Shown here in pieces: positions 37,630-47,652 of a stretch of DNA of 64,000 nucleotides; position 1 is the stretch's first letter, and the number at the start of each line of letters is the position of its first letter. Both the position numbers and the translations under genes were made by a program. Below the pieces are notes generated by a model that was not told where the DNA came from, did no database searches, and worked only from the letters and a program-made list of their open reading frames with translations. Origin of the DNA: Mesorhizobium sp. M1E.F.Ca.ET.045.02.1.1 (GTDB lineage Bacteria; Pseudomonadota; Alphaproteobacteria; Rhizobiales; Rhizobiaceae); NCBI RefSeq assembly GCF_003952485.1, contig NZ_CP034447.1, forward strand, positions 1,488,001 through 1,552,000, in the 5' to 3' direction.

Positions 37630-39339
37630 ATGCCAGCGTTCGAAGGGGCAAAGCTCGACACGATCACGCTTTCGGTGCTGCAGGCGGCCCTGCAACAGGT
37701 CTGCGACGAGATGGATTTGACGTTTTCCCGCGCGGCCTTCTCGCCGGTCATCGCCGAGGCCAATGACCGCTCGGACGGCATCTATTCGGCCGTCGACGGC
37801 TCGCTGATCGCTCAAGGCAGCCAGGGCCTGCCGGTGTTTGTCGGCGTCATGCAGTATTCGACCAAAACGGTGATCGAGATGATCGCCGACGGAAGCTGCC
37901 TGGCACCGGAACCCGGCGACATCTACATCGTCAACGACCCCTATCTCGGCGGCACGCATCTGATGGATGTGCGTTTCGTCATGCCGGTCTATCGCAGTGG
38001 AAAAATCTTCTGCTGGCTATCCAACACCGGCCATTGGCCTGATATCGGCGGCTCGGTGCCGGGCGGCTTCTCGGCCTCGGCCACCGCCGTCGAGCAGGAG
38101 GGCTTGCGTCTGCCGCCGGTGAAACTGTTCAAGAAGGGCGTGCTCGATCCGGAGATCTACGCCATCATCTGCTCGAATATCCGCGTCGCCGACCAGCGCA
38201 TCGGCGACATCCGCGCGCAAGCGGCGGCGCTCTTGATCGGACAGGACAGGCTCAGCGAAATCCTCGATCGTTACGGTGACGAAACTGTCGTCGAGGCTAT
38301 TGCTGAGCTGCGCCGCCGCGCCGCCGACCAGATGCGCGCCTCGATCGCCGTTATACCGGACGGCGTCTACCGCTCGCAGGCCTTCGTCGATTCCGACGGG
38401 GTGGTGAACGAGCCGCTGACCATCAATCTGGCCGTCGAGAAGAAGGGCGACACGCTCACCTTCGATTTTGCCGGGTCGTCGAAACCTTGCGCCGGGCCGA
38501 TGAACAGCGTGCTGGCGACGACCTTGTCGTCCGTCTATCTCGCCATGCGCCATATCTTCCCGGAAGTGCCGATCAGCGCCGGCGCCTTCGAGCCGCTGAA
38601 CGTCAAGCGCCCGGAAGGCACCTTCCTCGACGCCAAATATCCGCGCCCCGTGTCGGGCTGCGCGGCGGAGGTCTCGCAGCGCATCGCCGAGGCAGTGTTC
38701 GCAGCGATGGTACAGGCGTTGCCGGAGAAGGTGACCGCGGCACCCGCCGGCTCCAGCGGCAATTTCGCGCTCGGCGGCAACGATCCGGCGCGTGGGCGCG
38801 ACTATGTCATGTACCAGATCTCGGGCGGCGGCTATGGCGGCAATGCCGGCCATGACGGCTTGAGCAATGGTTGCTCGACCATCGGCATTTCGAAGTCGCC
38901 GCCGGTCGAGATCATGGAGCAGGCCTTTCCGGTGCTCTACCGGCATTATGCGCTGCGCGAAGGCTCGGGCGGCGCCGGCAAGCATCGCGGCGGCTTCGGA
39001 CTGGCCTATGAGGTGGAGATATTGCGCGGCGAGGCGCGCGCGTCCTTCGTCATGGATCACGGCCGCTTCGGACCGCAGGGCGCGCTCGGCGGCAGGGACG
39101 GGGCGCCGAACAGCGTAACCGTGTTCAGGGGCGGGGAAGCGCATGTGCCACCGCATCTTTCCAAGGAACAGGACATAGCGCTCAAGGCCGGCGACCGCGT
39201 GCGCGTCGGCACGCCCGGCGGCGGCGGCTATGGCGATCCCAGCGAGCGCGACCCGAGGCTGATCGCCGAGGATGTCCGGCTTGGCTATTATACGCCGGAG
39301 CAGGCCAGGGAGATGTTCGGGTCCGCCCCGGCTGAATGA
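37630..39339 (+). CDS. hyuB: Hydantoinase B/oxoprolinase family protein, HyuB-type subunit
   Basis: Partner subunit of HyuA, 569 aa. It opens with the family pattern LDTITLSVLQAALQQVCDEM and has DIYIVNDPYLGGTHLMD, SGGGYGGNAGHDGLSNG and, at the C-terminus, GTPGGGGYGDPSERDPRL. The start at 37630 is one base after the hyuA stop, so translation is coupled. Its stop codon abuts that of the convergent marR-type gene (TGATCA at 39337-39342), leaving no terminator between them. Confidence 0.9.
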   Translation: MPAFEGAKLDTITLSVLQAALQQVCDEMDLTFSRAAFSPVIAEANDRSDGIYSAVDGSLIAQGSQGLPVFVGVMQYSTKTVIEMIADGSCLAPEPGDIYIVNDPYLGGTHLMDVRFVMPVYRSGKIFCWLSNTGHWPDIGGSVPGGFSASATAVEQEGLRLPPVKLFKKGVLDPEIYAIICSNIRVADQRIGDIRAQAAALLIGQDRLSEILDRYGDETVVEAIAELRRRAADQMRASIAVIPDGVYRSQAFVDSDGVVNEPLTINLAVEKKGDTLTFDFAGSSKPCAGPMNSVLATTLSSVYLAMRHIFPEVPISAGAFEPLNVKRPEGTFLDAKYPRPVSGCAAEVSQRIAEAVFAAMVQALPEKVTAAPAGSSGNFALGGNDPARGRDYVMYQISGGGYGGNAGHDGLSNGCSTIGISKSPPVEIMEQAFPVLYRHYALREGSGGAGKHRGGFGLAYEVEILRGEARASFVMDHGRFGPQGALGGRDGAPNSVTVFRGGEAHVPPHLSKEQDIALKAGDRVRVGTPGGGGYGDPSERDPRLIAEDVRLGYYTPEQAREMFGSAPAE

Positions 39340-39801
39340 TCAGGCCAGCTTCGCCAGCAGCCGCAGGAAGGTCGCGGCTTCCTTTGTCGTCAGCGGCGCC
39401 AGCGTTTCCTCGGTGATGGTGCGGGCGAGCGGGATCAGCCGCTCGATCGCCTCGCGGCCTTCCGGCGTCAGATTGACCAGCAGCCGCCGCTTGTCGACCT
39501 CGTGCTTGGAAAGCTCGACGAGACCACGCGCCTTCAGCCGGTCGATGACGCCTTTCACCGTAGCGGCATCCATGGCGATCAGCGTGCCGAGTTGGTTCTG
39601 CGAGGTCTCGCCGATATCGTAGAGCTTGGCCAAAGCCGCGAATTGCGGCGGCGTCAGATCGGCGATGTGGGCGGCGAAGATCGCGACATGGCGCTGATGC
39701 GCCTTGCGCAGGATGAAGCCGACCTGATCCTGCAGATGGTAATTGTTTTCGTCCGGCTCTTCGGCCTCTACCAGCCGCAGCAGATTGTCCTCGCCGCTCA
39801 T
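39340..39801 (-). CDS. MarR-family transcriptional regulator
   Basis: Winged-helix regulator, 153 aa. MarR features: LTPPQFAALAKL, then the HTH TSQNQLGTLIAMDAATVKG, the wing KHEVDKRRLLVNLT and the dimerising C-terminal helix. The ATG at 39801 overlaps the stop of the upstream DUF1185 gene (ATGA), so it is the last gene of the N-heterocycle operon and convergent with hyuB. Such regulators usually sense an aromatic acid, making it the best local candidate for controlling the block. Confidence 0.9.
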   Translation of the reverse strand: MSGEDNLLRLVEAEEPDENNYHLQDQVGFILRKAHQRHVAIFAAHIADLTPPQFAALAKLYDIGETSQNQLGTLIAMDAATVKGVIDRLKARGLVELSKHEVDKRRLLVNLTPEGREAIERLIPLARTITEETLAPLTTKEAATFLRLLAKLA

Positions 39802-40382
39802 CTCAAGCCGTCCCATGCCTTGATGTCCCCGGCTGCGAGGCCGCCCATGCGATCATGAACACGCGGGCCGCACGACATGGCGAGGCAGAACAGGATCTCG
39901 TCGGGACGCGGCCCGTCGCTGACGCCGACCTCCATGGCGTCGAAATGGCTGCGCACATAGGCGGCGTTGATGTGGCCGAGCGGCACGTCGAGCCGCGAGC
40001 CGAAGGCGCCGACCTTCTTTGCCGACGGGACGATCGCCTTGGCGTCGCCCAACCGTTCGCGCATGGCATAGCCGCCCGGCACATGCCACAGCGCGCCGTG
40101 CTCCAGCTCGCCCGCCGTGCCGACAATGGCGCCCTTGCCATAGCCGTCGATCTTCTTCACATCGCCGCCGAGCGCCGCGATCAGCCTGTCGGAGAGCAGG
40201 AGCCCAAGCGGCTTCAGGTCTTCCATCGCGCCTTGCAGGTCCTCGACATAGCGGCCAGCGAAGGGGTTCTTGACCACGGCAAGAGCAGCGGCACGCAGGC
40301 GTGGTTCTTTCGCCACAGGGCCGCCGTCGTGAAAAATCTCTTCGGTCAGAACCGCGACCTTGCGGATCGGAAAGTCAGGCAT
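39798..40382 (-). CDS. DUF1185 (amino-acid synthesis) family protein
   Basis: A 194-residue protein of the DUF1185 family, often named amino acid synthesis protein although no reaction is established. Recognisable segments are EEIFHDGGP, NPFAGRYVEDL, HGALWHVPGG and LGHINAAYVRSHFDAM. It overlaps the UPF0280 gene upstream by 8 bases and the MarR gene downstream by 4, so it is translated as part of a tight block with the hydroxynicotinate reductase homologue. A hydrolase or isomerase step in ring degradation is possible but unproven. Confidence 0.8.
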   Translation of the reverse strand: MPDFPIRKVAVLTEEIFHDGGPVAKEPRLRAAALAVVKNPFAGRYVEDLQGAMEDLKPLGLLLSDRLIAALGGDVKKIDGYGKGAIVGTAGELEHGALWHVPGGYAMRERLGDAKAIVPSAKKVGAFGSRLDVPLGHINAAYVRSHFDAMEVGVSDGPRPDEILFCLAMSCGPRVHDRMGGLAAGDIKAWDGLR

Positions 40383-41259
40383 GGGCAGTTTCCTTCACCT
40401 TATGATTGTTGGGCGCGGCCAGCGCCACGGAACCACTGACGCGGGTCTGACCGCCAAGAAACAGCGCCGATGCGGCAATCAAGCCGCGCCGGCGAAAATC
40501 TTCGGCGACCGCAAGGCCGTTGTCCAGCGCCCGGACCACTTCGCGAGGCGAAAGCGCGCCGACGCCTTGCGTCACCAGCCGGTCGCCGAGATCGCTGTCG
40601 GGCGCCAGATCACGCGCAGGCACGCGACGGATCGCCGGATGTCCAGGCAGATCGACGGCGTTGGCGATCAGCGTCGCTGCTGCGTCAGCCTCGGCACCGG
40701 TCCGCGCGAGAATCGTGACCGCGTCAGCTATGCCCAGCGAAAACGAACGGCCGCGCCAGCCGCTGGTGGCAACGCCGCGCACGCCATCTTCGGCGCGGAT
40801 GGTGATGCGGTCGGCGAGGCCATGCCCGGTGCCGGCGATGGCCAGCGTCATCGTCTCGCCCTTGCCGAGATGGATAGAGCTGTCGCCGCCATTGTTGACA
40901 TAGGCGCGGTCGAGTTTTCGTCCGACAAGCACTGCCGCCAGAATTTCGTCGGCTACCGAACCGGCGACGGCGGCCATCGGCGTGATGAATTCTTCCGCCA
41001 GCGGTGTGACCGCAGCCTCCATGCGCCGCGCCGTCGGGCCGGCGAAAGCGCGCGCCCGCAACGAGGCCGGTCGGCGCAATTCGGGAAGTTCTTCCACCAG
41101 CTCGGTCAGGATCGTCTGGAAGCGCGCGACGGCCTGAGCGTAAGCGGCGCGGCGTTCAACTGCATCGCCAAAGGCCTCGACGATCAGATCGATCGGCCCG
41201 TGATTGAGATGAAGCCGCCTGCCGTCGGCGAGCCAATGCGCCCGCGGGCCGTTCATCAT
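40375..41259 (-). CDS. UPF0280 family protein (ApbE-like fold)
   Basis: A 294-residue member of UPF0280, related to the flavin transferase ApbE superfamily. Conserved-looking segments: TPMAAVAGSVADEIL, YVNNGGDSSIHLG and VATSGWRGRSFSLGIADAVTI. In ApbE proteins similar segments bind FAD and metal and attach FMN to a target Thr/Ser. Placed directly between the reductase homologue and DUF1185 with overlapping ends, it might mature the flavin of that reductase, but this is a guess. Two adjacent ATGs (41259, 41256) can serve as start. Confidence 0.8.
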   Translation of the reverse strand: MMNGPRAHWLADGRRLHLNHGPIDLIVEAFGDAVERRAAYAQAVARFQTILTELVEELPELRRPASLRARAFAGPTARRMEAAVTPLAEEFITPMAAVAGSVADEILAAVLVGRKLDRAYVNNGGDSSIHLGKGETMTLAIAGTGHGLADRITIRAEDGVRGVATSGWRGRSFSLGIADAVTILARTGAEADAAATLIANAVDLPGHPAIRRVPARDLAPDSDLGDRLVTQGVGALSPREVVRALDNGLAVAEDFRRRGLIAASALFLGGQTRVSGSVALAAPNNHKVKETAHA

Positions 41260-42797
41260 CCGGCCCCGTTGGCTTTGGTGCGACGCAATTGCGCCAGCGG
41301 CGGCCAGGGATTGCCGGCGCGCGCGCCAGTGCCGCGGCGCGGATTGAGGTACTCGCCGCCCCTGGCGAGGATATCCTCGACGCTGCGGATCTCGCTTTCA
41401 TAGCCGCCCAGCCGGACATAGTCGTCGCGGCGCATGGTGAATTCGATCGGGGCGACCAGCGCCGGCGTCGGCACATAGCCGAAGGCGCCCTCCGGCACGC
41501 GGGTCACGTCGACCATCAGCGTGATACCGCCACCCGGCCAGACATAGACCGGTGCGCCGCCGACCGTCACATAGGTTTTCAGGCCCTGTACCGAACGGGT
41601 GAGGTTGACCGGGTTTTCGGTAACGCCGGCGCGCAGCGAGCCGCCGGCGCCGCCGACGAAGAGAACAGTGCACAGTGCCGGCTCACAATTGTCCTCGATC
41701 AGGCCGACGGATTTCTGCAGCCGATCCGGGAATGGCTTTTCTACCGGCTTGAGCTGGTCGTCGAGTTCGTAATAGGCGAACTGCTCGCCGGTGGTCGAAA
41801 CCATCATGAGCGACAGCCCGGGGCGAGCACCTTTCTTGGGGTTCCAATCGCCCAGGATCGACAGCGGATCCGAGATCGTGGTGCCGCCCCAGCCGAGGCC
41901 GGGCTCCGATACCTTGAAGTAACGGCCGGGCGTCGAACGCCGGCCGATGATTTTTATGCCGGTATCCTCCCAGCCCAGCACCTTGCCGGCCTGATGCTCG
42001 GAGACGACGCCGGTGATGTGGTCGTCGACCACCACCACCTCGTCGACCAGGCCGCGCCACTGCGTGGCGAACATGCCGATGGTGGCCGAGCCGCATCCGA
42101 CGCGCATGCGGTGCTCGACCTTGCCGTCGATGACCGGCGGTTTGCCGGCCTCGACGACGACCGTCGCGCCGCCATCGATGGTGAGCTCCACCGGCTTGCG
42201 GTTGCAGAGGTTGAGCAGTGCATCGCAGGTGGCGCGTCCCTCGGCCTTCGAGCCGCCGGTCAGGTGATGGACGCCGCCGAGCGACAGCATCTGCGAGCCG
42301 TATTCGCCAGTGGTGACGTGGCCGATCGCCTCGCCTTCGGAGCGCACGGTCGCCGTCTCATCGCCGATATGGCGGTCGGTGTCGATCTTCACCTTGACGC
42401 CGCAGTAGGAGAAGATTCCTTCGGTGACGACGGTGACGAGATCGACGCCCTCGACCTCCTGGCTGACGATGAAGGGGGCCGGCTTATAGTCCGGATAGGT
42501 GGTGCCGGCGCCGATAGCGGTGACGAAGCGGCGGCCGGTGTTGACCAACTCGCCGTTCCAGGCTTCGCCCTCGGCGATAAAGGGCACGACCGCGCCGCCG
42601 GTCTCGGCCGCATGGTCGAGGATGGTCAGCGGGTCCATGCGCACGATGCGGCCGCCGACATTGCCGTAGCGGTCGCAGGCGCCGGTGCGGCCGTCGGCGA
42701 TGTAGCACATCACCGGGCAGGCATCGCAGCGGATCTTCTCCGCCACCTGCTTCTCGCCGGGGTCGTGGGTTTCGAAACGTTCGGCAAGCTCGCTCAT
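41256..42797 (-). CDS. 6-hydroxynicotinate reductase homologue, FeS protein
   Basis: A 513-residue protein resembling the iron-sulfur flavoprotein 6-hydroxynicotinate reductase of nicotinate fermentation, which uses ferredoxin to make 6-oxo-1,4,5,6-tetrahydronicotinate. The N-terminus has Cys24, Cys27, Cys31 and Cys41 (CDACPVMC then GAC), suitable for a [4Fe-4S] cluster. Gly-rich segments follow, such as [18 protein letters not shown] and [16 protein letters not shown]. The start overlaps the end of the Mo-hydroxylase gene and its stop overlaps the UPF0280 start. The match and operon support a reductive N-heteroaromatic step; the true substrate could be another hydroxy-heterocycle. Confidence 0.8.
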   Translation of the reverse strand: MSELAERFETHDPGEKQVAEKIRCDACPVMCYIADGRTGACDRYGNVGGRIVRMDPLTILDHAAETGGAVVPFIAEGEAWNGELVNTGRRFVTAIGAGTTYPDYKPAPFIVSQEVEGVDLVTVVTEGIFSYCGVKVKIDTDRHIGDETATVRSEGEAIGHVTTGEYGSQMLSLGGVHHLTGGSKAEGRATCDALLNLCNRKPVELTIDGGATVVVEAGKPPVIDGKVEHRMRVGCGSATIGMFATQWRGLVDEVVVVDDHITGVVSEHQAGKVLGWEDTGIKIIGRRSTPGRYFKVSEPGLGWGGTTISDPLSILGDWNPKKGARPGLSLMMVSTTGEQFAYYELDDQLKPVEKPFPDRLQKSVGLIEDNCEPALCTVLFVGGAGGSLRAGVTENPVNLTRSVQGLKTYVTVGGAPVYVWPGGGITLMVDVTRVPEGAFGYVPTPALVAPIEFTMRRDDYVRLGGYESEIRSVEDILARGGEYLNPRRGTGARAGNPWPPLAQLRRTKANGAG

Positions 42798-45547
42798 CGG
42801 CGCGCCTCCTTCTCACGGATCGCCGCCAGGATGCGGCTCGGCGTCGCCGGTACCTTGGTGACCAGGACACCTGTTGCATGGCGGATGGCGTTGAGGATCG
42901 CCGGCGCCGTCGGGATCAGCACATGCTCGCCCAATCCCTTGGCGCCGAAGGGTCCTTCCGGGTCCGGAACTTCGACCAATATGTGCTCGATCGGCGGCAC
43001 GTCGCCGATGGTCGGGATGAGATAGTCATGCAAGTTCTCGGTGCGGCCGGGGATGTATTCCTCCATCAGCGCCATGCCGATGCCTTGCGCGATGCCGCCC
43101 TCGATCTGGCCTTCGACCAGCACAGGGTTGATCGCCTTGCCGACATCGTGCGCGGCGGTGATCTTGATCAGCTTCACCGTGCCGAGTTTGAGATCGACCT
43201 CCAGTTCGACAATCTGCGCGCCGTAGCCGTAGACGGCGTAGGGCTTGCCCTGGCCCTTGGCGTCAAGCGGCAGCGTCGGCGGGTCATAGGTCTCTTCCGC
43301 GACGAACACCAGGTCGTCGGCATTGGGTTTCAGCGCCGTGAGATCGATGCGCCGCGTCGCGTCGCCCTCTCGGATGGAGATGCTCGCGCCATCGAGCGCG
43401 ATCGATGCCCGGTCGGATACATTGGCGAAGCGCAGGATTTTTTCGCGCAAGGCGCGACCCGCCGTCTCGGCCGCCTTGCCGGTCACAAAAGTCTGGCGCG
43501 AGGCGGATGTCTTGCCGGCATCGGGCGTGATGGCGGTGTCGGCGCTCTTCAGCCGGAACTTCTCCAACGCCAGGCCGAGCGCGTCGGCGCAGATCTGCGT
43601 TATGACCGTGTTCGATCCCTGGCCGATATCGACCGCGCCCTGGTGCAGGATCACCTCGCCGGCGGCCGAGATGCCGACCTTGATGGTCGAGGGGTTGGGC
43701 AGCGAGGTGTTGCCGCAGCCATACCAGCAGGACGCGACGCCGACGCCGCGTTTGCTTGCCCGATTGGCGACGTTGAAGACTTCCGCCTCCGTGAGCGCAC
43801 GCGCCCAGTGCGGGCGAAGCTGCTCCAAACATTCGCCGATGCCGACGCCGGACTCCAGGCGCTGTCCCGTGACCGTTTCGGAGCCGTTCCGAAGACAGTT
43901 CTTCAGCCGAAAATCGAGGCGGTCCAGACCGAGCTTGCCGGCGAGTTCATCATAGAGCGTTTCCTGCATGATGGTGGCCTGCGGCACACCGAAGCCGCGG
44001 AAGGCGCCGGCGACCGGGCCATTGGTGTGGATGGCGTAGCCCGTCGCGCGGTAGTTCGGCGTGACGTAAGGGCCGGAGGCATGCACCGGCACGCGGTTGG
44101 CGACGGTCGGCCCCCAGCTGGCATAGGCGCCGGTGTTGAAGTCGCCGGCGAAAACCATGCCGGTGACACGGCCTTCGGCATCCGCGCCGACGGTCGCCCT
44201 CATCTCGGCCGGATGGCGTTTGGTGGTCGACATCATCGATTCATTGCGCGTGTAGACAAGCGCCGCCGGCCGTCCCGTCTTCATCGCCACAAGGCCGATG
44301 AGAGGCTGCAGCGAGACATCGAGTTTTGAGCCAAAGCCGCCGCCGGTGGCGGTCGGCACGATGCGCACTTTCTCGACCGGAAGGCCAAGCAACTTGGCCG
44401 TGTCGTCGCGGTCCATATAGGGCGCCTGGGTGCAGGCGACGACGACCAGCGTGTCGCCGTCCATGTAAGCATAGCCGGCTTCCGGCTCGATATAGGCGTG
44501 CTCGACGAAGGAGGTGTCGATGGCGCCGGAGACGGTGACGGCCGCGTCGGCAAGCGCGCCGTCTGGATCGCCGCGCTCGACAAAGCCTGACGTGAGAACG
44601 TTCGCCGGCCGGTGCTGATGGATCAGCGTGGCGCCGTTCGCCTTTGCCTCGCAGGGCTGCAGCACATGCGGCAGTTCCGTCCAGGCGATCGGAAAATCGT
44701 TGAGGTCGAGATCGAGGATCGCTTCGCGCTCGCCAGCCACCAGTGCCACCGCCTCGCCGCGCAGCCGCGCGAAACCTTCGGCGAGCGCCGGCTGGTCGGC
44801 AAAGGGACCGATGACACCGAAGCAATTGTGGCCCGGAATGTCGGCGGCGGTGAAGACGCTGGCGATGCCCTGATGGGAATCCGCCCAGACCTTGAGATCG
44901 CCGAAGCTGAAGCTCGCATGATAATATGGCGAGCGGACCACGATCACCGCCAGCGCATCGGCCGGAAAAGAGTCGCCACCGAACTTTTCGTCGCCGGTAA
45001 CTTTCGGCAGGCCATCGAGGCGGATCGGCGAGGCGCCAACGGCGCGGCCAACCTCCGGCAGGCGATGGTCGACACCATACATGTGGCGCGAGGCATGCAT
45101 CACTGCGGCGATGATCTTTCGATACCCCGTGCAGCGGCAGAGCACGCCGCCCAGCGCATCCTGCGTCTCGGCCTCGCTCGGGGTGGGATTGCGCTCCAGC
45201 AGCGCGGTGGCCGCCACCAGCAGGCCCGGGGTGCAGATGCCACATTGCGCGGCACCGTGCTCGAGGAAGGACGCCTGCAGGGCGGACAGCCTGCCATTGG
45301 CGAGGCCCTCGACCGTGGTCACGGCAGTGCCGGAGACGGAGGCCGCCGGCACGAGGCAGGCGCAGACCGGATTGCCGTCGACCAGAACGGTGCAGGCGCC
45401 GCAGTCGCCGGCATCGCAACCGACCTTGGTGCCGGTCAGCCGCAACTCGTCGCGCAAGACCTGCGACAGCCGCCGCACCGGCGGCACCGAAACGCTGACG
45501 ACAGCGCCATTGACCTCGAAGGCGATATCGGCGCGCTCCATGCTCAT
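42794..45547 (-). CDS. Xanthine dehydrogenase-family hydroxylase, fused [2Fe-2S] and Mo subunits
   Basis: A 917-residue molybdenum hydroxylase. The N-terminal ferredoxin domain has [10 protein letters not shown] (Cys44, 49, 52 and then 64), the second FeS site has QCGICTPG and CRCTGY. The Mo-pterin part (from about residue 185) has [33 protein letters not shown] and, near the C-terminus, AKGLGEHVL with the catalytic Glu. FAD is on the neighbouring subunit. Adjacent 6-hydroxynicotinate reductase suggests nicotinate or a related ring as substrate. The start overlaps the FAD-subunit stop (ATGA), so the holoenzyme is co-translated. Confidence 0.9.
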   Translation of the reverse strand: MSMERADIAFEVNGAVVSVSVPPVRRLSQVLRDELRLTGTKVGCDAGDCGACTVLVDGNPVCACLVPAASVSGTAVTTVEGLANGRLSALQASFLEHGAAQCGICTPGLLVAATALLERNPTPSEAETQDALGGVLCRCTGYRKIIAAVMHASRHMYGVDHRLPEVGRAVGASPIRLDGLPKVTGDEKFGGDSFPADALAVIVVRSPYYHASFSFGDLKVWADSHQGIASVFTAADIPGHNCFGVIGPFADQPALAEGFARLRGEAVALVAGEREAILDLDLNDFPIAWTELPHVLQPCEAKANGATLIHQHRPANVLTSGFVERGDPDGALADAAVTVSGAIDTSFVEHAYIEPEAGYAYMDGDTLVVVACTQAPYMDRDDTAKLLGLPVEKVRIVPTATGGGFGSKLDVSLQPLIGLVAMKTGRPAALVYTRNESMMSTTKRHPAEMRATVGADAEGRVTGMVFAGDFNTGAYASWGPTVANRVPVHASGPYVTPNYRATGYAIHTNGPVAGAFRGFGVPQATIMQETLYDELAGKLGLDRLDFRLKNCLRNGSETVTGQRLESGVGIGECLEQLRPHWARALTEAEVFNVANRASKRGVGVASCWYGCGNTSLPNPSTIKVGISAAGEVILHQGAVDIGQGSNTVITQICADALGLALEKFRLKSADTAITPDAGKTSASRQTFVTGKAAETAGRALREKILRFANVSDRASIALDGASISIREGDATRRIDLTALKPNADDLVFVAEETYDPPTLPLDAKGQGKPYAVYGYGAQIVELEVDLKLGTVKLIKITAAHDVGKAINPVLVEGQIEGGIAQGIGMALMEEYIPGRTENLHDYLIPTIGDVPPIEHILVEVPDPEGPFGAKGLGEHVLIPTAPAILNAIRHATGVLVTKVPATPSRILAAIREKEARR

Positions 45548-46401
45548 GCCGCCACCCTGCTTTCGCCGAGGCCGACGGCGGCGCGCACCGCGCGCGCGAC
45601 GATCTCACGCGCCGCATCCTGCCGATATTCGGCGCTGCCGCGCACATCGGCTATCGGCGACAGTTCCTCGATCGGCGCGGACAGCACCGCATCCGAGAGC
45701 GCGGCGGTGACCGGCTGGCCGCGCAAAGCCGCCTCGACGCCGGCAAGACGACGGGCGACGGCGGAGCAGGCACCGACGGCGATCGCGGCATCGGCGACCA
45801 CACCATCGTCAACCACCAGGCGAGCCGCCGCCATGGCGATCGAGATGACGAGATAGCGCCGCGCGCCGAGCTTGACGAAGGCCGAGGTGCCGACGGCCGA
45901 ACGCTTAGGCACACGAATGGCGGTGACCATCTCGTGCGGCCGCGACGCCGTGCGGCGATTGCCGAGGATGAAGTCGCCCAGCGGCAGATGACGGGTTGCT
46001 TCGGCAGACCGCACCTCGACATCGGCATCGAGCACCAGCAGCGCCGGCACGCCATCCGCGGCAGGCGAAGCGTTGCAGAGATTGCCGGCAACGGTGGCGA
46101 CGTTCTGGATCTGGACCGAGCCGACCTCGCGCGCGGCCGCCTTCAGCCCATCAAACGCGGCCGGCAACGAGTGACGGACGATGTCGGTCCAGGTGGTGCG
46201 GGCGCCGATTCGCCAATGTTCTTCCGCCTCGGCGATACCCCGCAGTTCGACCAGCCCGTTGACGTCGAGGATGTTGTCGCGGAAGGGTTTTGCGCCCTGC
46301 GCCGGATAGAAATCCGTGCCGCCGGCGAGGATGCGCCAGCGGTCCTCGCCAAGCAAGGCGAGCGCCTCGTCGACCGTGGTGGGTTTCGCGTAACGGATCA
46401 C
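45544..46401 (-). CDS. FAD-binding subunit of the Mo hydroxylase
   Basis: CoxM/XdhB-type FAD subunit, about 285 aa. It has the flavin-binding signatures [13 protein letters not shown] and [14 protein letters not shown], then the C-terminal dehydrogenase domain ([15 protein letters not shown]). A GTG at 46401 is preferred: AGGAAGG lies upstream and it opens with [14 protein letters not shown] as in the family. The ATG at 46449 would add an unusual leader. First gene of the minus-strand operon FAD subunit, FeS/Mo subunit, hydroxynicotinate reductase homologue, UPF0280, DUF1185, MarR. Confidence 0.88.
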   Translation of the reverse strand: MIRYAKPTTVDEALALLGEDRWRILAGGTDFYPAQGAKPFRDNILDVNGLVELRGIAEAEEHWRIGARTTWTDIVRHSLPAAFDGLKAAAREVGSVQIQNVATVAGNLCNASPAADGVPALLVLDADVEVRSAEATRHLPLGDFILGNRRTASRPHEMVTAIRVPKRSAVGTSAFVKLGARRYLVISIAMAAARLVVDDGVVADAAIAVGACSAVARRLAGVEAALRGQPVTAALSDAVLSAPIEELSPIADVRGSAEYRQDAAREIVARAVRAAVGLGESRVAA

Positions 46402-46466
46402 GCCTTGCCTTCCTAGAAAGGGGCCTTTCCGAGGGAACCTGCCGGGCATCAGGCTCGGGCAAATTC

Positions 46467-46489
46467 ATTCGTATGCAAATGATATCAAG
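46467..46489. promoter_or_regulatory. Candidate shared operator box 2 (GTATGCAAA), hydroxylase/pncA region
   Basis: ATTCGTATGCAAATGATATC resembles the box at 35461-35483. It is 66-88 bases upstream of the GTG start of the FAD-subunit gene and in the divergent region shared with pncA. Confidence 0.45.
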
Positions 46490-46660
46490 TTCGCCGCAAT
46501 TGTCAAAGCGGAGCGATGGCCGGGGCACGTCACGGACTGCTCGGCACAGCTTTGTTATGGCTTGAGAGGTTGACGCCGACAGTCATCTGGTCAAGGTTCC
46601 GTCTCCGGTCGCGTCAGTGGCACTTCGACTGGAGCCCAAGCCAAGACAGAGGGAGGCCGC

Positions 46661-47275
46661 ATGGCCGCAGAAGCGCTCATCGTCATCGACCTGCAGAACG
46701 ACTTCTGCCCCGGCGGCGCGCTGGCGGTGGCCGGCGGCGACGAGATCGTGCCGCTGGTCAACGATCTGATCCGCCACACGGAGCATGTCGTATTGACGCA
46801 GGACTGGCATCCGGCCGGCCATTCGAGCTTCGCCTCCAGCCATCCCGGCAAGCAGCCCTTCGAGACGATCGAGATGCCTTACGGACCGCAGACGCTCTGG
46901 CCGGACCATTGCATCCAGGGCAGCCTCGGCTCGGACTTCCATTCCGGACTTGCCTGGACCAAGGCGGAGCTGGTGATCCGCAAGGGTTTCCGCACGGCGA
47001 TCGACTCTTACTCGGCCTTCTTCGAGAATGACCATACGACACCCACCGGTCTTGCCGGCTATCTGAAGGAACGCGGCATCGAGACCGTCACCCTGGTCGG
47101 GCTCGCCACCGATTTCTGCGTCGCCTTCTCGGCGCTCGATGCGGTGAAGCAAGGCTTCAAGACGACTGTGCGGCTCGACGCCTGCCGCGGCATCGATCTC
47201 AACGGGTCGGTCGACACGATGATTGCACGCATGCGCGAAGCCGGCGTGACGCTCGAAGATCATTTGTCGGACTGA
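46661..47275 (+). CDS. pncA: Nicotinamidase (PncA)
   Basis: Hydrolyses nicotinamide to nicotinate and ammonia in the cytoplasm; 204 aa. The catalytic triad is Asp10 (VIDLQNDF), Lys108 (VIRKGF) and Cys153 (ATDFCVAF). The metal-binding DWHPAGHSSF is also present. GGGAGG precedes the ATG. It is divergent from the Mo-hydroxylase operon. In NAD salvage it feeds PncB, whose gene is at 56792-58096; here it could also feed nicotinate to a catabolic route. Confidence 0.93.
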   Translation: MAAEALIVIDLQNDFCPGGALAVAGGDEIVPLVNDLIRHTEHVVLTQDWHPAGHSSFASSHPGKQPFETIEMPYGPQTLWPDHCIQGSLGSDFHSGLAWTKAELVIRKGFRTAIDSYSAFFENDHTTPTGLAGYLKERGIETVTLVGLATDFCVAFSALDAVKQGFKTTVRLDACRGIDLNGSVDTMIARMREAGVTLEDHLSD

Positions 47276-47324
47276 CTGTGGACGCAAAGGTCTCGTGTCC
47301 CAAGACAGGATTATCGCCTCCGGA

Positions 47325-47652
47325 TGAGGACCCCCTCACCCGGTTTGCCAGCCGGATTGCGAAGGGCAATCCGGGGCAATCCGACCTCTCCCCAATGGGG
47401 AGAGGAGGTCACCAGTCTGCGGCGCCGGGATGCGGGCTCCCCCTTCTCCCCTTGTGGGAGAAGGGGGAGCCGAAGGCGACGGATGAGGGGTGTTCCAGGG
47501 AACGCCGGCGTCTCACTCCGCTGGAGCACCCCTCATCCGTCTCGGCGCTGCGCGCCGATCCACCGCCCGGGGGCGAGCCACGGGTCTCGCCCCGTCCTTC
47601 GGACCCCACAAGGGGAGAAGGGAGGGCGCGCAGCGGCCGGATGAGGGGGCTT
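47325..47652. repeat. Long RIME-like repeat mosaic (family D)
   Basis: This fills nearly all of the 365-base gap before the antiporter gene. It has CCTCACCCGGTTTGCCAGCC, CCTCTCCCCAATGGGGAGAGG, then CCCTTCTCCCCTTGTGGGAG, GGATGAGGGGTGTTCCAGGG, CACCCCTCATCCGTCTCGGC and a final GGCCGGATGAGGGG. The unit at 18636-18786 shares the middle and end blocks. The last block contains the start codon of the downstream gene. Confidence 0.75.

Noticed and set aside
42878..44329. A 483-codon open frame on the plus strand
   Set aside because: Antisense to the Mo-hydroxylase gene, which has all expected cofactor motifs.
47325..47640. Extension of the antiporter gene upstream to 47278
   Set aside because: The added 121 codons would be translated RIME-like repeat with a proline/arginine-rich composition, before an evident signal peptide.
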